A stretch of DNA of 57,374 bases from JADGNF01 sp964582085 (GCA_964582085.1 CAZOPV010000001.1:1-57374), one strand, 5' to 3'. Counted from the first letter of the stretch, positions 41,346 to 51,011 are shown. Numbers and translations are program-made. Notes: a model not told the origin generated them from the sequence alone.

Positions 41346-42278
41346 ATGGCACAACAACCAAGTTTTAAAACAGTCTTCGTTTTTTTGGACACCGACAAAT
41401 ACTGCAGTCCATTTGACATGCTTGTCGCTATAGACGTTTTCCCAAACTCAATGATATTTAAATACGAAAACGTCACAGGAGAAGATGCTCCAAAAATCGT
41501 TTATGACCTGCTTTTCCCACGTGGTCCCATAGGCGCTCAACACACAAAAATCTTCATCAATGGTAGCAACTTTGATATGGTCAACGAAGTCGTAGCAGCA
41601 ACTCAGAAATGTATGGCGTCAGCCCCGTGGGGAAACAGCATAATAGTTGATCCCAGAGGGGCATACTCCACAGCAGCAGGCGCAGTCGCAAAAACCCTTG
41701 GGCTTTCGCTAGAAAAAGGTTTCGGTGCTTTAGAAGGCAAAAACGTCACCGTCTTGGCAGGCACAGGTCCAGTGGGTCAGACTGCCGCACGCATCTACGC
41801 CTCAGAAAAAGCCAATGTTGTCATAACTTCACGCACAATGGCTAAGGGGCAGGCAGTAGCGGAAAAAATCAACAAAGAAGCAGGTGCGCAACGCGTCAAA
41901 GTTGTTGAAGTAACGAAGCCTGAACAGACAGCTTTAGCGGTCAAAGACGCAGAAATAATCCTAGCCGCCGGCGCAGGAGGCATCCAATTACTAAGCGCAG
42001 GAGACCTGAAGGCAGCTGCGAAATGCAAAATAGTGGCAGACATAAACGCCATCAAACCTTTAGGCGTTGAAGGGTTAGGCTCAAATGATGACGGCAAAGA
42101 ACTTGCCTCAAGCGTCTTTGGCATCGGCGCGTTGGCAATTGGAAAACTGAAAATTAAAATTGAAACCGAAATGATCAAACGGGCCACCGAAGCCCCACAG
42201 GGACTCTTTGACTACTACATAGCCTATGAAATCGGCAAAGCCGCTATTCTCAAAAAACTCGCCAAACCAAAAGCATAA
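41346..42278 (+). CDS. mtdB: NAD(P)-dependent methylene-tetrahydromethanopterin dehydrogenase (MtdB-like)
   Basis: 310 aa. Oxidises or reduces the methylene/methenyl-tetrahydromethanopterin pair using NAD(P), a C1-pathway step. The N-terminal domain holds FVFLDTDKYCSPFD and the pterin-binding region. The Rossmann domain holds VLAGTGPVGQTAARIYA then SRT. The end (EAPQGLFDYYIAYEIGK) is typical. Bathyarchaeia and methylotrophic bacteria carry this enzyme in place of, or beside, F420-dependent Mtd. ATG 41346 follows GGTTGGAAT. Confidence 0.88.
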   Translation: MAQQPSFKTVFVFLDTDKYCSPFDMLVAIDVFPNSMIFKYENVTGEDAPKIVYDLLFPRGPIGAQHTKIFINGSNFDMVNEVVAATQKCMASAPWGNSIIVDPRGAYSTAAGAVAKTLGLSLEKGFGALEGKNVTVLAGTGPVGQTAARIYASEKANVVITSRTMAKGQAVAEKINKEAGAQRVKVVEVTKPEQTALAVKDAEIILAAGAGGIQLLSAGDLKAAAKCKIVADINAIKPLGVEGLGSNDDGKELASSVFGIGALAIGKLKIKIETEMIKRATEAPQGLFDYYIAYEIGKAAILKKLAKPKA

Positions 42279-42322
42279 AAAATTAACTGCCAAGAGGCAG
42301 TTACCCTTTATTTCTTTGTTTA

Positions 42323-43495
42323 TTAAAAAAGAGGTCGGATTCTTTTAATAGCTTCAGCAATTCGCTCTTTTGGTTGAGTGAACGTTATCCTCACGTAGCC
42401 TTCTCCATAATTTCCAAATCCAACACCCGGCGTCACAGCCACACCTACATCAAGAAGCTTAGATGCAAATTTCATGCTGTCGCCTTTGCAGTTTACCCAC
42501 ACATAAAATGTTGCCTTTGGTTTTTCGCAAGAAACCCCAAATTCTTTTAAGCCTTTAACGAGCAAATCTCGGCGTTCTGCAAGTATCTGATTATTTTTCT
42601 TGAGAAATTCTGGTGGGTCTTCACTGTTGTAGGTTGATAGCGCCTTAGCGGCGACTTTCTGTGTGTAAACAGGTGGTCCTGAGTCGATTTGAGATTTAAT
42701 TTTAGTTAAGCCACTAACGAGTTGTTTGTTGCCAACAGCAAATGCTATGCGGTCTCCTGTCATGTTGAAAGTTTTTGAAAGTGAACCGAACTCAACGGCG
42801 ACATCCATGGCACCGTCAACTTCTAATATACTGGGCGCTCTGTAACCGTCGTAGCTGATTTCTGAGTAGGCATTATCATAACACAGGATGATGTTATTAT
42901 CCAACGCGAAATCCACTGCCTCTTTGAGGAACTGTTTGTCCACAGTGGCGCTAGTTGGATTGTTGGGGTAATTCAGATACATCATTTTAGCACCATTTGT
43001 CTTTATTTCTTCAAAATTGGGTTTGAAGTTATTCGATTCCAACAGAGGTATAGGCACAACTTTTCCATCACACAGTATGGTGCTGCCGTTAGCATACACA
43101 GGATAAGCAGGATCAGGAACCAAAACCCTGTCAGAGGGGTTCACAAAGGCGCGACCTATGTTCGCTATGCCCTCTTTGGAACCCAACAGCGCAACAACTT
43201 GATCCTGATCAATGTCTACGCGAAATCTTTTTTTGTACCATTCGGAAACTGCTTGGCGAAATTCAGTCTCGCCTTGACTGAAACTGTAGTTGTGATTCTT
43301 CAAATTTGCTACTTCTTCTTTGAATGCTTCGATCACGACAGGCGGAGGTGGAAGGTCAGGATCTCCTATACTCAGGGAAATAAGATCAATTCCCTGCGCT
43401 CTCTTCTCTTTTATTTGCTTCTCCATTTCAGCAAAAAGGTAAGGTGGTAACCTTTTAACTCTGTCAGCGAATTCAATTTTCATTTTTCCGATCAC
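42323..43495 (-). CDS. dapL: LL-diaminopimelate aminotransferase
   Basis: 390 aa class I/II PLP enzyme making LL-diaminopimelate from tetrahydrodipicolinate in one step, so no DapD/C/E is needed. Features are SIGDPDLPPP, the aromatic YPNNPT motif, the PLP lysine in FGSLSKTFNMTGDR and the C-terminal YVRITFTQP. GTG 43495 lies 6 nt after AGGA, inside the dapF end; ATG 43483 is the alternative. It is the last gene of the dap operon. Confidence 0.93.
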   Translation of the reverse strand: MIGKMKIEFADRVKRLPPYLFAEMEKQIKEKRAQGIDLISLSIGDPDLPPPPVVIEAFKEEVANLKNHNYSFSQGETEFRQAVSEWYKKRFRVDIDQDQVVALLGSKEGIANIGRAFVNPSDRVLVPDPAYPVYANGSTILCDGKVVPIPLLESNNFKPNFEEIKTNGAKMMYLNYPNNPTSATVDKQFLKEAVDFALDNNIILCYDNAYSEISYDGYRAPSILEVDGAMDVAVEFGSLSKTFNMTGDRIAFAVGNKQLVSGLTKIKSQIDSGPPVYTQKVAAKALSTYNSEDPPEFLKKNNQILAERRDLLVKGLKEFGVSCEKPKATFYVWVNCKGDSMKFASKLLDVGVAVTPGVGFGNYGEGYVRITFTQPKERIAEAIKRIRPLF

Positions 43496-43503
43496 GCTTA
43501 GTC

Positions 43504-44325
43504 CTAAAACAGTCTTCCTTCAAATACTTTCTCTGCGGCGCCCGTCATAAGCACCCGCTCTCCAACCTCTATCTGCAAATCCCCACCCAGCAGATGAACT
43601 GTGACTTTGTTGCCTACCATGCCCAATTTGTTTGCCGCAACTGCTACCGCACAAGCACCTGTACCACATGCTAATGTCTCGCCGCAACCACGCTCCCACA
43701 CCCGAAGTTTAACCTCTTTTTTGTTTAAAACTTGAGCGAATTCAACATTGACGCGCCTGGGAAAAACTTCATGGTTTTCGATTAGGGGTCCGATGTACTC
43801 AACAGGAAATTCCTGCACATTATCCACAAAAATGACGCAGTGAGGGTTCCCTATAGAGAGACAGGTTATTTTGTAAGGTTCTCCATCTATCTCCAAGTCT
43901 TCATTAATACATGTGCCTTCTCCCACCATGGGAAGAGCTTGCCGATTCCAGTTTGGTTTTCCCATATCAACCTTAACTGAAATAACTTCAGCATTGAGAT
44001 TCAACCAGACTCTTTTTGTTCCCGCCAACGTTTCAACGTCAAATTCTTCTTTGGAAACAATTTTGTTTTCATAACAATACCTGGAGAAACATCTTATACC
44101 ATTACCACACATCTCAGCTTCGCTACCGTCTGCATTAAAAATTCTCATCTTCACGTCCGCAATTTTAGAGTTAACCACAAGTAAAAGTCCGTCTGCTCCA
44201 ACAGAACGTCTTCGTTCACAGAGCTTTTTTGCCAGCTTGGGCGCTTCTTCATCTCTGATGGTTTCGTCGCGATTGTCAATAACAACGTAGTCATTGCCTA
44301 AACCATTCATCTTCCAGAACTTCAT
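43504..44325 (-). CDS. dapF: Diaminopimelate epimerase
   Basis: 273 aa. Converts LL- to meso-diaminopimelate with two cysteines: C in AEMCGNGIRCF and C in ETLACGTGACA. The substrate loop GNPHCVIFV and ERGCGETLA are present. ATG 44325 overlaps the lysA stop as ATGA, which sets the start; a GTG nine bases earlier is possible. Fifth product step of the operon. Confidence 0.95.
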   Translation of the reverse strand: MKFWKMNGLGNDYVVIDNRDETIRDEEAPKLAKKLCERRRSVGADGLLLVVNSKIADVKMRIFNADGSEAEMCGNGIRCFSRYCYENKIVSKEEFDVETLAGTKRVWLNLNAEVISVKVDMGKPNWNRQALPMVGEGTCINEDLEIDGEPYKITCLSIGNPHCVIFVDNVQEFPVEYIGPLIENHEVFPRRVNVEFAQVLNKKEVKLRVWERGCGETLACGTGACAVAVAANKLGMVGNKVTVHLLGGDLQIEVGERVLMTGAAEKVFEGRLF

Positions 44326-45611
44326 TGTTCCCACTCTGCCGAGATTTGCTGGCTAGATATCAAATCATCAAATTTTTCACGTTCCCTAACTAGCTTGAAT
44401 TTTCCGTTTTTGACAAGAACCTCTGCAGCTCGAGGTCGTGCATTATACTGTGAACTCATCGCAAACCCGTAAGCTCCCGCGTTTAAAATGGCAAGTAAGT
44501 CCCCTTCTTCAATTTTTGGTAGAGGGCGGTCTTTGGCTAGCAGATCACCTGACTCGCAGATGGGTCCCGCCACGTCACATTTCTCTTCTGCCGGCGCATT
44601 TACCTTGTTGGCTACGACGATGTGATGGTAAGAGCCATACATCGCAGGGCGCACAAGCGTGTTTAAGCCGGCGTCCACACCTATGAATTTCCTATAGGGC
44701 GTAATTTTTATTGTGTTAACGGTAGTTAAAAGAACGCTTGCGTCAGCTACTATGAATCTTCCTGGTTCCACGCAGAAAAAGGGTTCACCTAAGTCATACT
44801 GCTTTGTTTTGTTTTTAAACAGAGAAAGCAACTTTTCAGCATAAACCTGAAGGTCCATCTCTTTGTCTTCTGGTTTGTAAGGCACACCGATGCCACCGCC
44901 GACATCCACAAACTCGAAATCTAAGCCTACTTGCTCATTAACTTTTCTAGCTATTTCCAAGAGCTTGGAAAGGGCAGAAACAAAAGGCTCCACATCAAGA
45001 ACACCTGAGCCTATGTGCATATGTATACCAAATTTTTTAACGCCTGCTTGCTTTGCAATATTGTATGCTGCCACAGCGTCTTTTTCCCATAAACCAAACT
45101 TCGTTTGTTCACCCGCAGTTACTACGTGGCTGTGGTGTCCTGCCCCAATTTCAGGGTTGACCCTCACTGACAAAATTTCGGGCACGGTAATTTTGAGCAA
45201 TCTGCTAAGCTGGGACAGAGAATCAATGTTGACGGTTACGTTTGAATCTGCCAAGAACTTGAGTTCATCGTTTCGTACGCTTGTGCCGGTGAAAATGATA
45301 CGGTTAGGTGTGAACCCACTTCTCAGCGCCATCAGGGCCTCACCTGCACTTGCCACATCTACGTTTGCCCCTTCACTTTCCAGTATCTTTAACACGGCAA
45401 GATTCGAGTTTGCCTTCGCAGCATAAAAAATCTTTATTTTCTCATAGTTCTGTTTCAACACCGTTTGTAGGCACTGAAAGTTTCTTCTTATACGTTTTTC
45501 ACTTATAACGTATAACGGCGTGTCAAATTTCTCTGCAAGACTTTTCACTGAGACGCCGTCCACAAATAGCTGGTTTCCGTGGCCCTCTAGTGGCTCATTT
45601 AGTGTGTACAT
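44322..45611 (-). CDS. lysA: Diaminopimelate decarboxylase
   Basis: 429 aa fold III PLP enzyme that makes lysine from meso-diaminopimelate. PLP lysine is in IFYAAKANSN, the GIHMHIGSG and EFVDVGGGIGVPY loops bind phosphate, and EPGRFIVAD and the ESGD-GPICESGD region with the active Cys are present. ATG 45611. It forms an ATGA overlap with dapF. Confidence 0.95.
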   Translation of the reverse strand: MYTLNEPLEGHGNQLFVDGVSVKSLAEKFDTPLYVISEKRIRRNFQCLQTVLKQNYEKIKIFYAAKANSNLAVLKILESEGANVDVASAGEALMALRSGFTPNRIIFTGTSVRNDELKFLADSNVTVNIDSLSQLSRLLKITVPEILSVRVNPEIGAGHHSHVVTAGEQTKFGLWEKDAVAAYNIAKQAGVKKFGIHMHIGSGVLDVEPFVSALSKLLEIARKVNEQVGLDFEFVDVGGGIGVPYKPEDKEMDLQVYAEKLLSLFKNKTKQYDLGEPFFCVEPGRFIVADASVLLTTVNTIKITPYRKFIGVDAGLNTLVRPAMYGSYHHIVVANKVNAPAEEKCDVAGPICESGDLLAKDRPLPKIEEGDLLAILNAGAYGFAMSSQYNARPRAAEVLVKNGKFKLVREREKFDDLISSQQISAEWEQ

Positions 45612-45664
45612 TATCTTTTCACCAGTATCGCATTTCTTTGGGTAGTGACTGCTTTGCGTGGGTT

Positions 45665-46723
45665 TTACGCTAGTCCTTTAGCTACCATCAATTCAGCACT
45701 TAGTATACCGGCGCCCGCGCCGCCTCTGATGGTGTTATGCCCCAGAACCATATATTTAATGCTCATAATCGGGTCTTTGCGGATCCTACCGATCACTACG
45801 CTCATGCCTCTGCCTTCGTCTCTGTCAAAGCGTGGTTGGGGTCGGTTTGGTTCTCTACGGACAACTATCGGGTTTGGTGGAGCAGAGGGCAGTTTCAGTT
45901 TTTGGGGTTCGCCTCGGAATTTTTGGAATGCTTCTTCCACCTCTCCAATAGAGGGGCACTTGTCTAGCTTCACGAAGACGGATTCTAAGTGTCCATCTTT
46001 GACGTTGACCCGATTGCAGCTTGCGCTGATACAAAAGTCAGCATTTTGCACTTTCATACCGTCAAATATACCTAATATCTTTTGAGCCTCGCTCTCCATT
46101 TTGTCTTCTTCTTTTGAAATAAACGGCACAATATTATCAATAATGTCCAGCGAAGGCACACCTGGATAACCTGCGCCGCTCAGAGCCTGCATAGTTGCAA
46201 CAATGACTTGTCGGAGACCAAACTGCATAAGGGGTTTGAGCGTCATGGCCATCTGTATTGTACTGCAATTGGGATCGGTTGAGATGAAACCTTTCCATCC
46301 CCTGTTCTTCTTTTGGATAGGAATCAGGTTTAAATGTTCAGGGTTAACCTCAGGAATGAGTAGCGGCACGTCCTTTTCCATGCGATGCGCACTTGCTTTA
46401 CTGAATACGGGGTACCAAGCAGCAAATTCCTCTTCCACTGGTCCTGCTAGGTCTCCAGGAAGAGATGAAAAAACTATATCTACATCTCCTGCCTTTTCTA
46501 CCGAATCCACTGTTGCATCTGCAACAGTCATTTCAGCAAGTTCTTTGGGCAGTTCACACTCCATCGTCCAGTTGCAGGCATCTTTATATTTCTTGCCTGC
46601 TGACCGCTCAGAAGCTGCCAACACCTCGATTTTGAACCAAGGGTGTTCTTGAAGTAGTTGGATGAATCTTTGCCCCACAGCACCTGTGGCGCCTAATATT
46701 GCTACCTTACGTTTCGAAGACAT
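45665..46723 (-). CDS. asd: Aspartate-semialdehyde dehydrogenase
   Basis: 352 aa. Reduces aspartyl phosphate to aspartate semialdehyde. N-terminal GATGAVGQRFI binds NADP, the catalytic Cys is in STDPNCSTIQMAM, and GAGYPGVPSLD and the CNRVNVKDGH segment complete the archaeal/fungal subclass. It overlaps the lysC end by 17 nt. Its product feeds DapA and, by the archaeal route, homocysteine synthesis encoded 4 kb away. Confidence 0.95.
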   Translation of the reverse strand: MSSKRKVAILGATGAVGQRFIQLLQEHPWFKIEVLAASERSAGKKYKDACNWTMECELPKELAEMTVADATVDSVEKAGDVDIVFSSLPGDLAGPVEEEFAAWYPVFSKASAHRMEKDVPLLIPEVNPEHLNLIPIQKKNRGWKGFISTDPNCSTIQMAMTLKPLMQFGLRQVIVATMQALSGAGYPGVPSLDIIDNIVPFISKEEDKMESEAQKILGIFDGMKVQNADFCISASCNRVNVKDGHLESVFVKLDKCPSIGEVEEAFQKFRGEPQKLKLPSAPPNPIVVRREPNRPQPRFDRDEGRGMSVVIGRIRKDPIMSIKYMVLGHNTIRGGAGAGILSAELMVAKGLA

Positions 46724-47888
46724 TTTTTACCGCTTCCTCTGCTCTTTTGAGTTGATCTTCTACAATAAAAACGTTGATTGTTGCTTTGCTAGTGGTTACT
46801 TCGATTATGTTTATAGCTTTTTGGCTGAGCGCGCTGGAGACTTTTGCCACTACACCAGGAGAGTCTATGAACATAGGGTGGTTGATTTGTAACATGCCGA
46901 CTTTTTCTCGGTGGCTTATGGCTTTGAAACTTTTCACGCTGTGCAGTCTATTGATGAGTTGATTGATGTTGCCGTTCATTGTGAAGATGGTGATGCTTTT
47001 CTTTCCTGAACTGACGCCATAGATAATTTTTCTCTCTAATGCCGCGAACGCTTCTTCTAGGTTGTCAGCGTTTACGTCGCACACAATGTTGATAGCTATT
47101 AGATTTTTGTAAGTGTCAACCTCTGCCGAGTTTATTTGAAACGAACCAGTGATTTCAGTGCCGCCCACAGCGAGGCTTTGAGAGTCAAAACTGACTATAC
47201 GAAGCCTTTGATTTGGTGACTTGTACTTTAACGCCTCAGGTTTAACAATTTTTGCCCCACCTTGGACTAAGTCGAATGCCTCGTGAATATCCAGTTTATC
47301 TATGAATCGGGCATCAGGGACAATTTTTGGGTCAGCCGACATTATGCCGCTTGTTTCCTTAACCAGAATTATCTCGTCAGCTTCCAGCACATTAGCTAAC
47401 AAAATTGCAGTTGTGTCGCTCCCGCCACGACCCAACGTAGTGACCTTACCCTCTGTGGTTTTGCCCAAGAATCCACAAACGACAGCTATCGAATTCGGCA
47501 AAATCGGCGACACAAATTTACGGACCAATTCACGTGTTCTTTTTTGTAGGGGTTGCGCATCTCGAAAGCACGAGTCAGTGATTATAGGCCAGTTGCCTTG
47601 TGAGGGGTCAAAGAGTGTCGCTTGGACACCCATAGCCCGCAACGCACCGCAGAAAATGCGGGCGCTGGTGCGTTCCCCCATAGATACTATTTCGGCATAG
47701 TCTGCATCACTTAAATTGTTAAAATGGTTTACAATAGCCACTAGCGCATCGGTGGTTTTGCCCATGGCTGAAACCACAACAATTTTTTCTTTATAGGGAG
47801 CTTGAGCAACCATTTTTGCAGCTTGAGCCACTTTTTCTCCTGTGGCAAGGTCAGCGCCGCCGAACTTTATGACTGCTCTGTTGTTCAC
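46707..47888 (-). CDS. lysC: Aspartate kinase with ACT domains
   Basis: 393 aa. Phosphorylates aspartate to start the pathway. KFGGAD (usually KFGGTS) opens the kinase domain, and SMGERTSARI and GRGGSDTTA follow. The C-terminal 130 residues hold two ACT domains (SITIFTMNGN, FIDSPGVVAKVSSALSQ), the site of feedback control, probably by lysine. GTG 47888 start. The Ala-Asp variation at residues 12-13 is mild. Confidence 0.92.
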   Translation of the reverse strand: MNNRAVIKFGGADLATGEKVAQAAKMVAQAPYKEKIVVVSAMGKTTDALVAIVNHFNNLSDADYAEIVSMGERTSARIFCGALRAMGVQATLFDPSQGNWPIITDSCFRDAQPLQKRTRELVRKFVSPILPNSIAVVCGFLGKTTEGKVTTLGRGGSDTTAILLANVLEADEIILVKETSGIMSADPKIVPDARFIDKLDIHEAFDLVQGGAKIVKPEALKYKSPNQRLRIVSFDSQSLAVGGTEITGSFQINSAEVDTYKNLIAINIVCDVNADNLEEAFAALERKIIYGVSSGKKSITIFTMNGNINQLINRLHSVKSFKAISHREKVGMLQINHPMFIDSPGVVAKVSSALSQKAINIIEVTTSKATINVFIVEDQLKRAEEAVKNVFET

Positions 47889-47905
47889 TGTCGGTCTTTC
47901 CCTAT

Positions 47906-48724
47906 TTAGAAGTTAAGTACGTCTTGCATGCTGAAGATTCTTGGTTGGTTCTTGGTACTGAGCCACTCTGCAGCGTAAACGGCGCCTTGAGCAAAGACTT
48001 GGCGTGAAAAAGCCGTGTGTTCTATTCGGAGCATTTCATATGGTCCTGCAATGATGAGGTCATGGATGCCTGGAACGCCACCTGCACGAATGGCGACAAT
48101 TTCAAGTTCTTCAGGTTTTCTCAGACTTATTCCCTCTCTGCCATAGACAGTGGTTTTATACCCACGTGTGCCGGCTACAATCTCCCCGAGTTTTTTAGCG
48201 GTGCCACTAGGCGCATCTTTTTTGGCTGTGTGGTGAACTTCGCTTATACTAAAGTTGTAGTCAGTAGGAAAGGCTCTCAGGACTTCAATAAGCTTGAAGA
48301 AAACGTTAATTCCCACACTGTAGTTAGGCGAAAAAACTGCTGGGACCTTGCCTTCCACAGCGTCTCTGATTTGACGATTCTGCTCTTCAGTGAAGCCTGT
48401 GGTGCCTAAAACAATTTTTTTCCCCAAATTGGCGACCACTGGAAGATTGACAACTTCTGCTGCAGGCGTTGTGAAAGTAACGTAGATGTCCGCGTGAGTC
48501 ACAACTTCGGCAAGTCTGTCTGCTCCAACAATACAGGCATTGCTGTGGGCTATACCGAGCTCTTTGAGGCTCTTACCTATGCAGGAATTGCCCACAGCTT
48601 CTATGGCTCCTACTATTTGATGCCCCCTAGTTGAAGCTTCAGCTATAATGGCCTTGCCCATCTTCCCTGTAGCGCCTGCAATGCATAGTTTAAGCGTAGT
48701 AAAGCCCCTCCAAGTAGCGTTCAT
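47906..48724 (-). CDS. dapB: 4-hydroxy-tetrahydrodipicolinate reductase
   Basis: About 272 aa. NAD(P)H reductase with CIAGATGKMGKAI, FTTPAAEVVN, LGTTGFTEEQ, FSPNYSVGINVFF and EVHHTAKKDAPSGTAKKLGE. ATG 48724 is the nearest usable start but lies 13 codons before the conserved beginning and overlaps dapA by 35 nt. GGAGGGG (48707-48713 on the plus map) sits between it and the core, with no ATG/GTG/TTG after it, so the true start is uncertain. Upstream extension to 48823 is not needed. Confidence 0.93.
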   Translation of the reverse strand: MNATWRGFTTLKLCIAGATGKMGKAIIAEASTRGHQIVGAIEAVGNSCIGKSLKELGIAHSNACIVGADRLAEVVTHADIYVTFTTPAAEVVNLPVVANLGKKIVLGTTGFTEEQNRQIRDAVEGKVPAVFSPNYSVGINVFFKLIEVLRAFPTDYNFSISEVHHTAKKDAPSGTAKKLGEIVAGTRGYKTTVYGREGISLRKPEELEIVAIRAGGVPGIHDLIIAGPYEMLRIEHTAFSRQVFAQGAVYAAEWLSTKNQPRIFSMQDVLNF

Positions 48725-49727
48725 TATAGAGTCTATCTTTGAGTTCAACATCAAAGAAGTCTTCAACCGGCTCAAGCACCTCAGGATTAGACTCGTAGAC
48801 TTTTCTTGCTGCCGCCAAGACAACTTCTAAGCCATTACGCGTCATTTTGCCAAGCGGTTGTCTGCAAGGTCCCGACGGCATACCCAACAAATTCATCAGA
48901 GTCTTAGTGGGGAGAGGGTTTCGTGCCCTGCAGGTTACAGCTCCATAGGCTGTTTGTTCTTGGGTTTTAACCGTAATTACTGAGAACAACGGTTGCAAGG
49001 CTTGGGCGATCTCTTGTGCCGCTGTATGTTTGCCCTCTAGAATGTAGTTGGTTAACTGACTTACAGCGCGGGGTGCAATGTTGGAGGTTACAGAGATGAC
49101 GCCGCTGGCTGCTATGTCTGGCGAAGTCATCATGGTAAAGGTTCTGTCATCATCTCCTGAAAGGATGTCAAAGTCAGGTCCACATGCCTTGCGTGTTAAC
49201 TTCATGTTTTCCAAGTCGCCTGTAGCTTCCTTAACGCTGCGCACATTTTGGTATTGGTCATGTAGGACTGCCAAATCCTGAGGGAGCAGTTGACATCCTG
49301 TTCTACCTGGGATAACATAGGGAATAAGTTGGATGTCGGGGAACTGTCTCGCGAGAGGCTCAATGTATTCTCTGCGAATTTCAAGACTACTAGGTCCGTT
49401 GTAGTAGGGATCCACAAGCAGTACCGCTTTAACTCCTATGTGCTTTGCATGGAGTGTTCCCTCTATTGCTTCTTGTGTGCTGTTGCTACCAGTTCCTGCA
49501 ATTGTTAATCCTTTTTCGCTAACGTTTTCATGCACTCTTTCTATGACTTTATTGTGTTCGTTCCAGTCTAAAGTAGGACTTTCACCTGTGGTGCCAACTG
49601 CTAAAATACCGTTGATCCCTTGTGTTAGTTGGAACTCAACGAGTTTTTGTAGTCCCTCGTAGTCTACTTCTCGATTGTGCCTCATAGGTGTTATGAGGGC
49701 AGTGTAGCAACCTTTGAAATACGTCAT
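48690..49727 (-). CDS. dapA: 4-hydroxy-tetrahydrodipicolinate synthase, long form
   Basis: 345 aa, against about 290-300 for usual DapA. Condenses pyruvate with aspartate semialdehyde. GTTGESPTL, the catalytic Tyr in PYVIPGRTG and the Schiff-base Lys in VRSVKEATGD are intact. The extra 45 C-terminal residues (ending NERYLEGLYYA) are acidic and aromatic and overlap the dapB start. GAGGCAAAG precedes ATG 49727. First gene of the lysine operon. Confidence 0.93.
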   Translation of the reverse strand: MTYFKGCYTALITPMRHNREVDYEGLQKLVEFQLTQGINGILAVGTTGESPTLDWNEHNKVIERVHENVSEKGLTIAGTGSNSTQEAIEGTLHAKHIGVKAVLLVDPYYNGPSSLEIRREYIEPLARQFPDIQLIPYVIPGRTGCQLLPQDLAVLHDQYQNVRSVKEATGDLENMKLTRKACGPDFDILSGDDDRTFTMMTSPDIAASGVISVTSNIAPRAVSQLTNYILEGKHTAAQEIAQALQPLFSVITVKTQEQTAYGAVTCRARNPLPTKTLMNLLGMPSGPCRQPLGKMTRNGLEVVLAAARKVYESNPEVLEPVEDFFDVELKDRLYNERYLEGLYYA

Positions 49728-49766
49728 TTTCTTTGCCTCTTGGTGGAAATACGTCTTACGACGGAC

Positions 49767-49779
49767 TATTTAAATTTTT
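49767..49779 (-). promoter_or_regulatory. Promoter of the lysine operon
   Basis: On the minus strand AAAAATTTAAATAG lies 40-50 nt before ATG 49727, giving a TATA-like element with a short leader. CGTC-TTAC-GACG (about 49752-49763) just downstream is a small dyad that could be an operator. Confidence 0.45.
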
Positions 49780-49938
49780 TGCGATTTAAGTACTTTTTTT
49801 ATGTATTTAGTATAATCATCCCTACAAAAAGCGGTTTTAGTGATTTTAAAGGACGTTTAGGTGACTTATTAAGTCTCTATATGTCGACGTATTTCTTATT
49901 AGAAGCAGTGCATCAATTAGTATGCAGTTGACGTTGTA

Positions 49939-50145
49939 ATGACTGATAATCAAAAACCTAACAGCGAAAATTTCAAAGCGGGAGCTTTGGTGTGCCCCTG
50001 TTGCTTTGTTGGGTACGAAGAGCTTGAAGTTGACTTTGAATACGAAGGCGACATATTACACCGTATAAAGATACTGCGCTGTCCAGTTTGCCGCGAAGAA
50101 CTCTTCACTCCTGAACAGCAGGATATACTCCAGGCAAAGCTCTGA
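49939..50145 (+). CDS. Small zinc-ribbon protein
   Basis: 68 aa. Two knuckles CPCC (near 19-22) and CPVC (near 48-51) with an acidic strand between (EELEVDFEYEGDILHRI) and a C-terminal helix FTPEQQDILQAKL. The arrangement resembles YgiT/MqsA-type N-terminal zinc domains, but no HTH or toxin is present. It lies convergent to the homocysteine genes and divergent from dapA. Confidence 0.7.
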   Translation: MTDNQKPNSENFKAGALVCPCCFVGYEELEVDFEYEGDILHRIKILRCPVCREELFTPEQQDILQAKL

Positions 50146-50309
50146 ATCACTATTTATTTAAAAGGTAGTATTTTTAAGGACAATTTTAAAAGAATTAGCT
50201 TAAGTAACGCTGAATTGCAAGAAATTCAGTAACCCAAGTTTGGTAGACTAAACTGTGTTACCCGCTAATCTCTCTTTTCTTTCATGTCAGACGGTACCCA
50301 AGTTGCGCT

Positions 50310-51011
50310 TTAAGGTTTAATCTTAATAAATTCAGGTACCTTACCCCACGTTCCCACGCAGTTTCTATAGAGTATGAATACGCCTCCAACGCCTTGAATT
50401 GCCTTTGCCACTTCAATGCCCCGATTAATCGCGTCATTAACGTCTTCACCTTTCACCGTATTACACACCGCCGTAGCTGCTGCGTCTGCTAAGGCTGCAG
50501 TTTTACAAAAAACCGTCGCTGCTTCTGCATCTCCAAAACTTAAAGCGTGGCTAAAGCGACCTGAACTGGTTCCAATTCCCACGGGAAAATCTGTAAGTCG
50601 AAAACAAAATTTCTTTGATAGTGGTTCATCTCCAGCAGCAAATGCCACATCTACTGGCTCATCAGAAACTGCTGCCACTTCTCCTCCGTTTTCCACTACT
50701 GCAAGTTTGCATCCAGCTGAGAGCATGTCTTTTACGGCTAAATCTGCCAAAACTCCTGCTACAGCCGCCATAGGGCCGACTTTTGCGTTTGTTGCTGCTT
50801 CTGTCATCAACTTTGCTACCAAGGGTTGCTGAGGAATTGAAACAGGTTTGAGTGACCAAAAAAATTTTGGGTTTTCTTTTCGGTATTGCTCTAGTTGTTC
50901 GCGATTGCGTTTTATTGATGCTATCGCAGTAACTACTCCTTTTGGTTGATCAGAAATGATGTTGCAGTGTGTTTCTTTTAAAGTGAACGCCTGTCTAAAC
51001 AGCTTTCTCAT
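50310..51011 (-). CDS. UPF0280 (COG2122) protein, homocysteine biosynthesis associated
   Basis: 233 aa, ApbE-like fold family UPF0280. Segments NPKFFWSLKPV, ATNAKVGPMAAVAGVLAD, VVENGGEVAA and GTSSGRFSHALSFGDAEAAT are typical. Work in Methanosarcina links COG2122 to sulfur incorporation into homocysteine/cysteine together with DUF39 and NIL-ferredoxin proteins. Its start overlaps the ferredoxin gene end by 4 nt, so it is in the same operon. Confidence 0.88.
   Translation of the reverse strand: MRKLFRQAFTLKETHCNIISDQPKGVVTAIASIKRNREQLEQYRKENPKFFWSLKPVSIPQQPLVAKLMTEAATNAKVGPMAAVAGVLADLAVKDMLSAGCKLAVVENGGEVAAVSDEPVDVAFAAGDEPLSKKFCFRLTDFPVGIGTSSGRFSHALSFGDAEAATVFCKTAALADAAATAVCNTVKGEDVNDAINRGIEVAKAIQGVGGVFILYRNCVGTWGKVPEFIKIKP

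Noticed and set aside
49939..50145. Toxin-antitoxin module (MqsA-like)
   Set aside because: Only a zinc ribbon is present; no HTH domain and no adjacent toxin gene.
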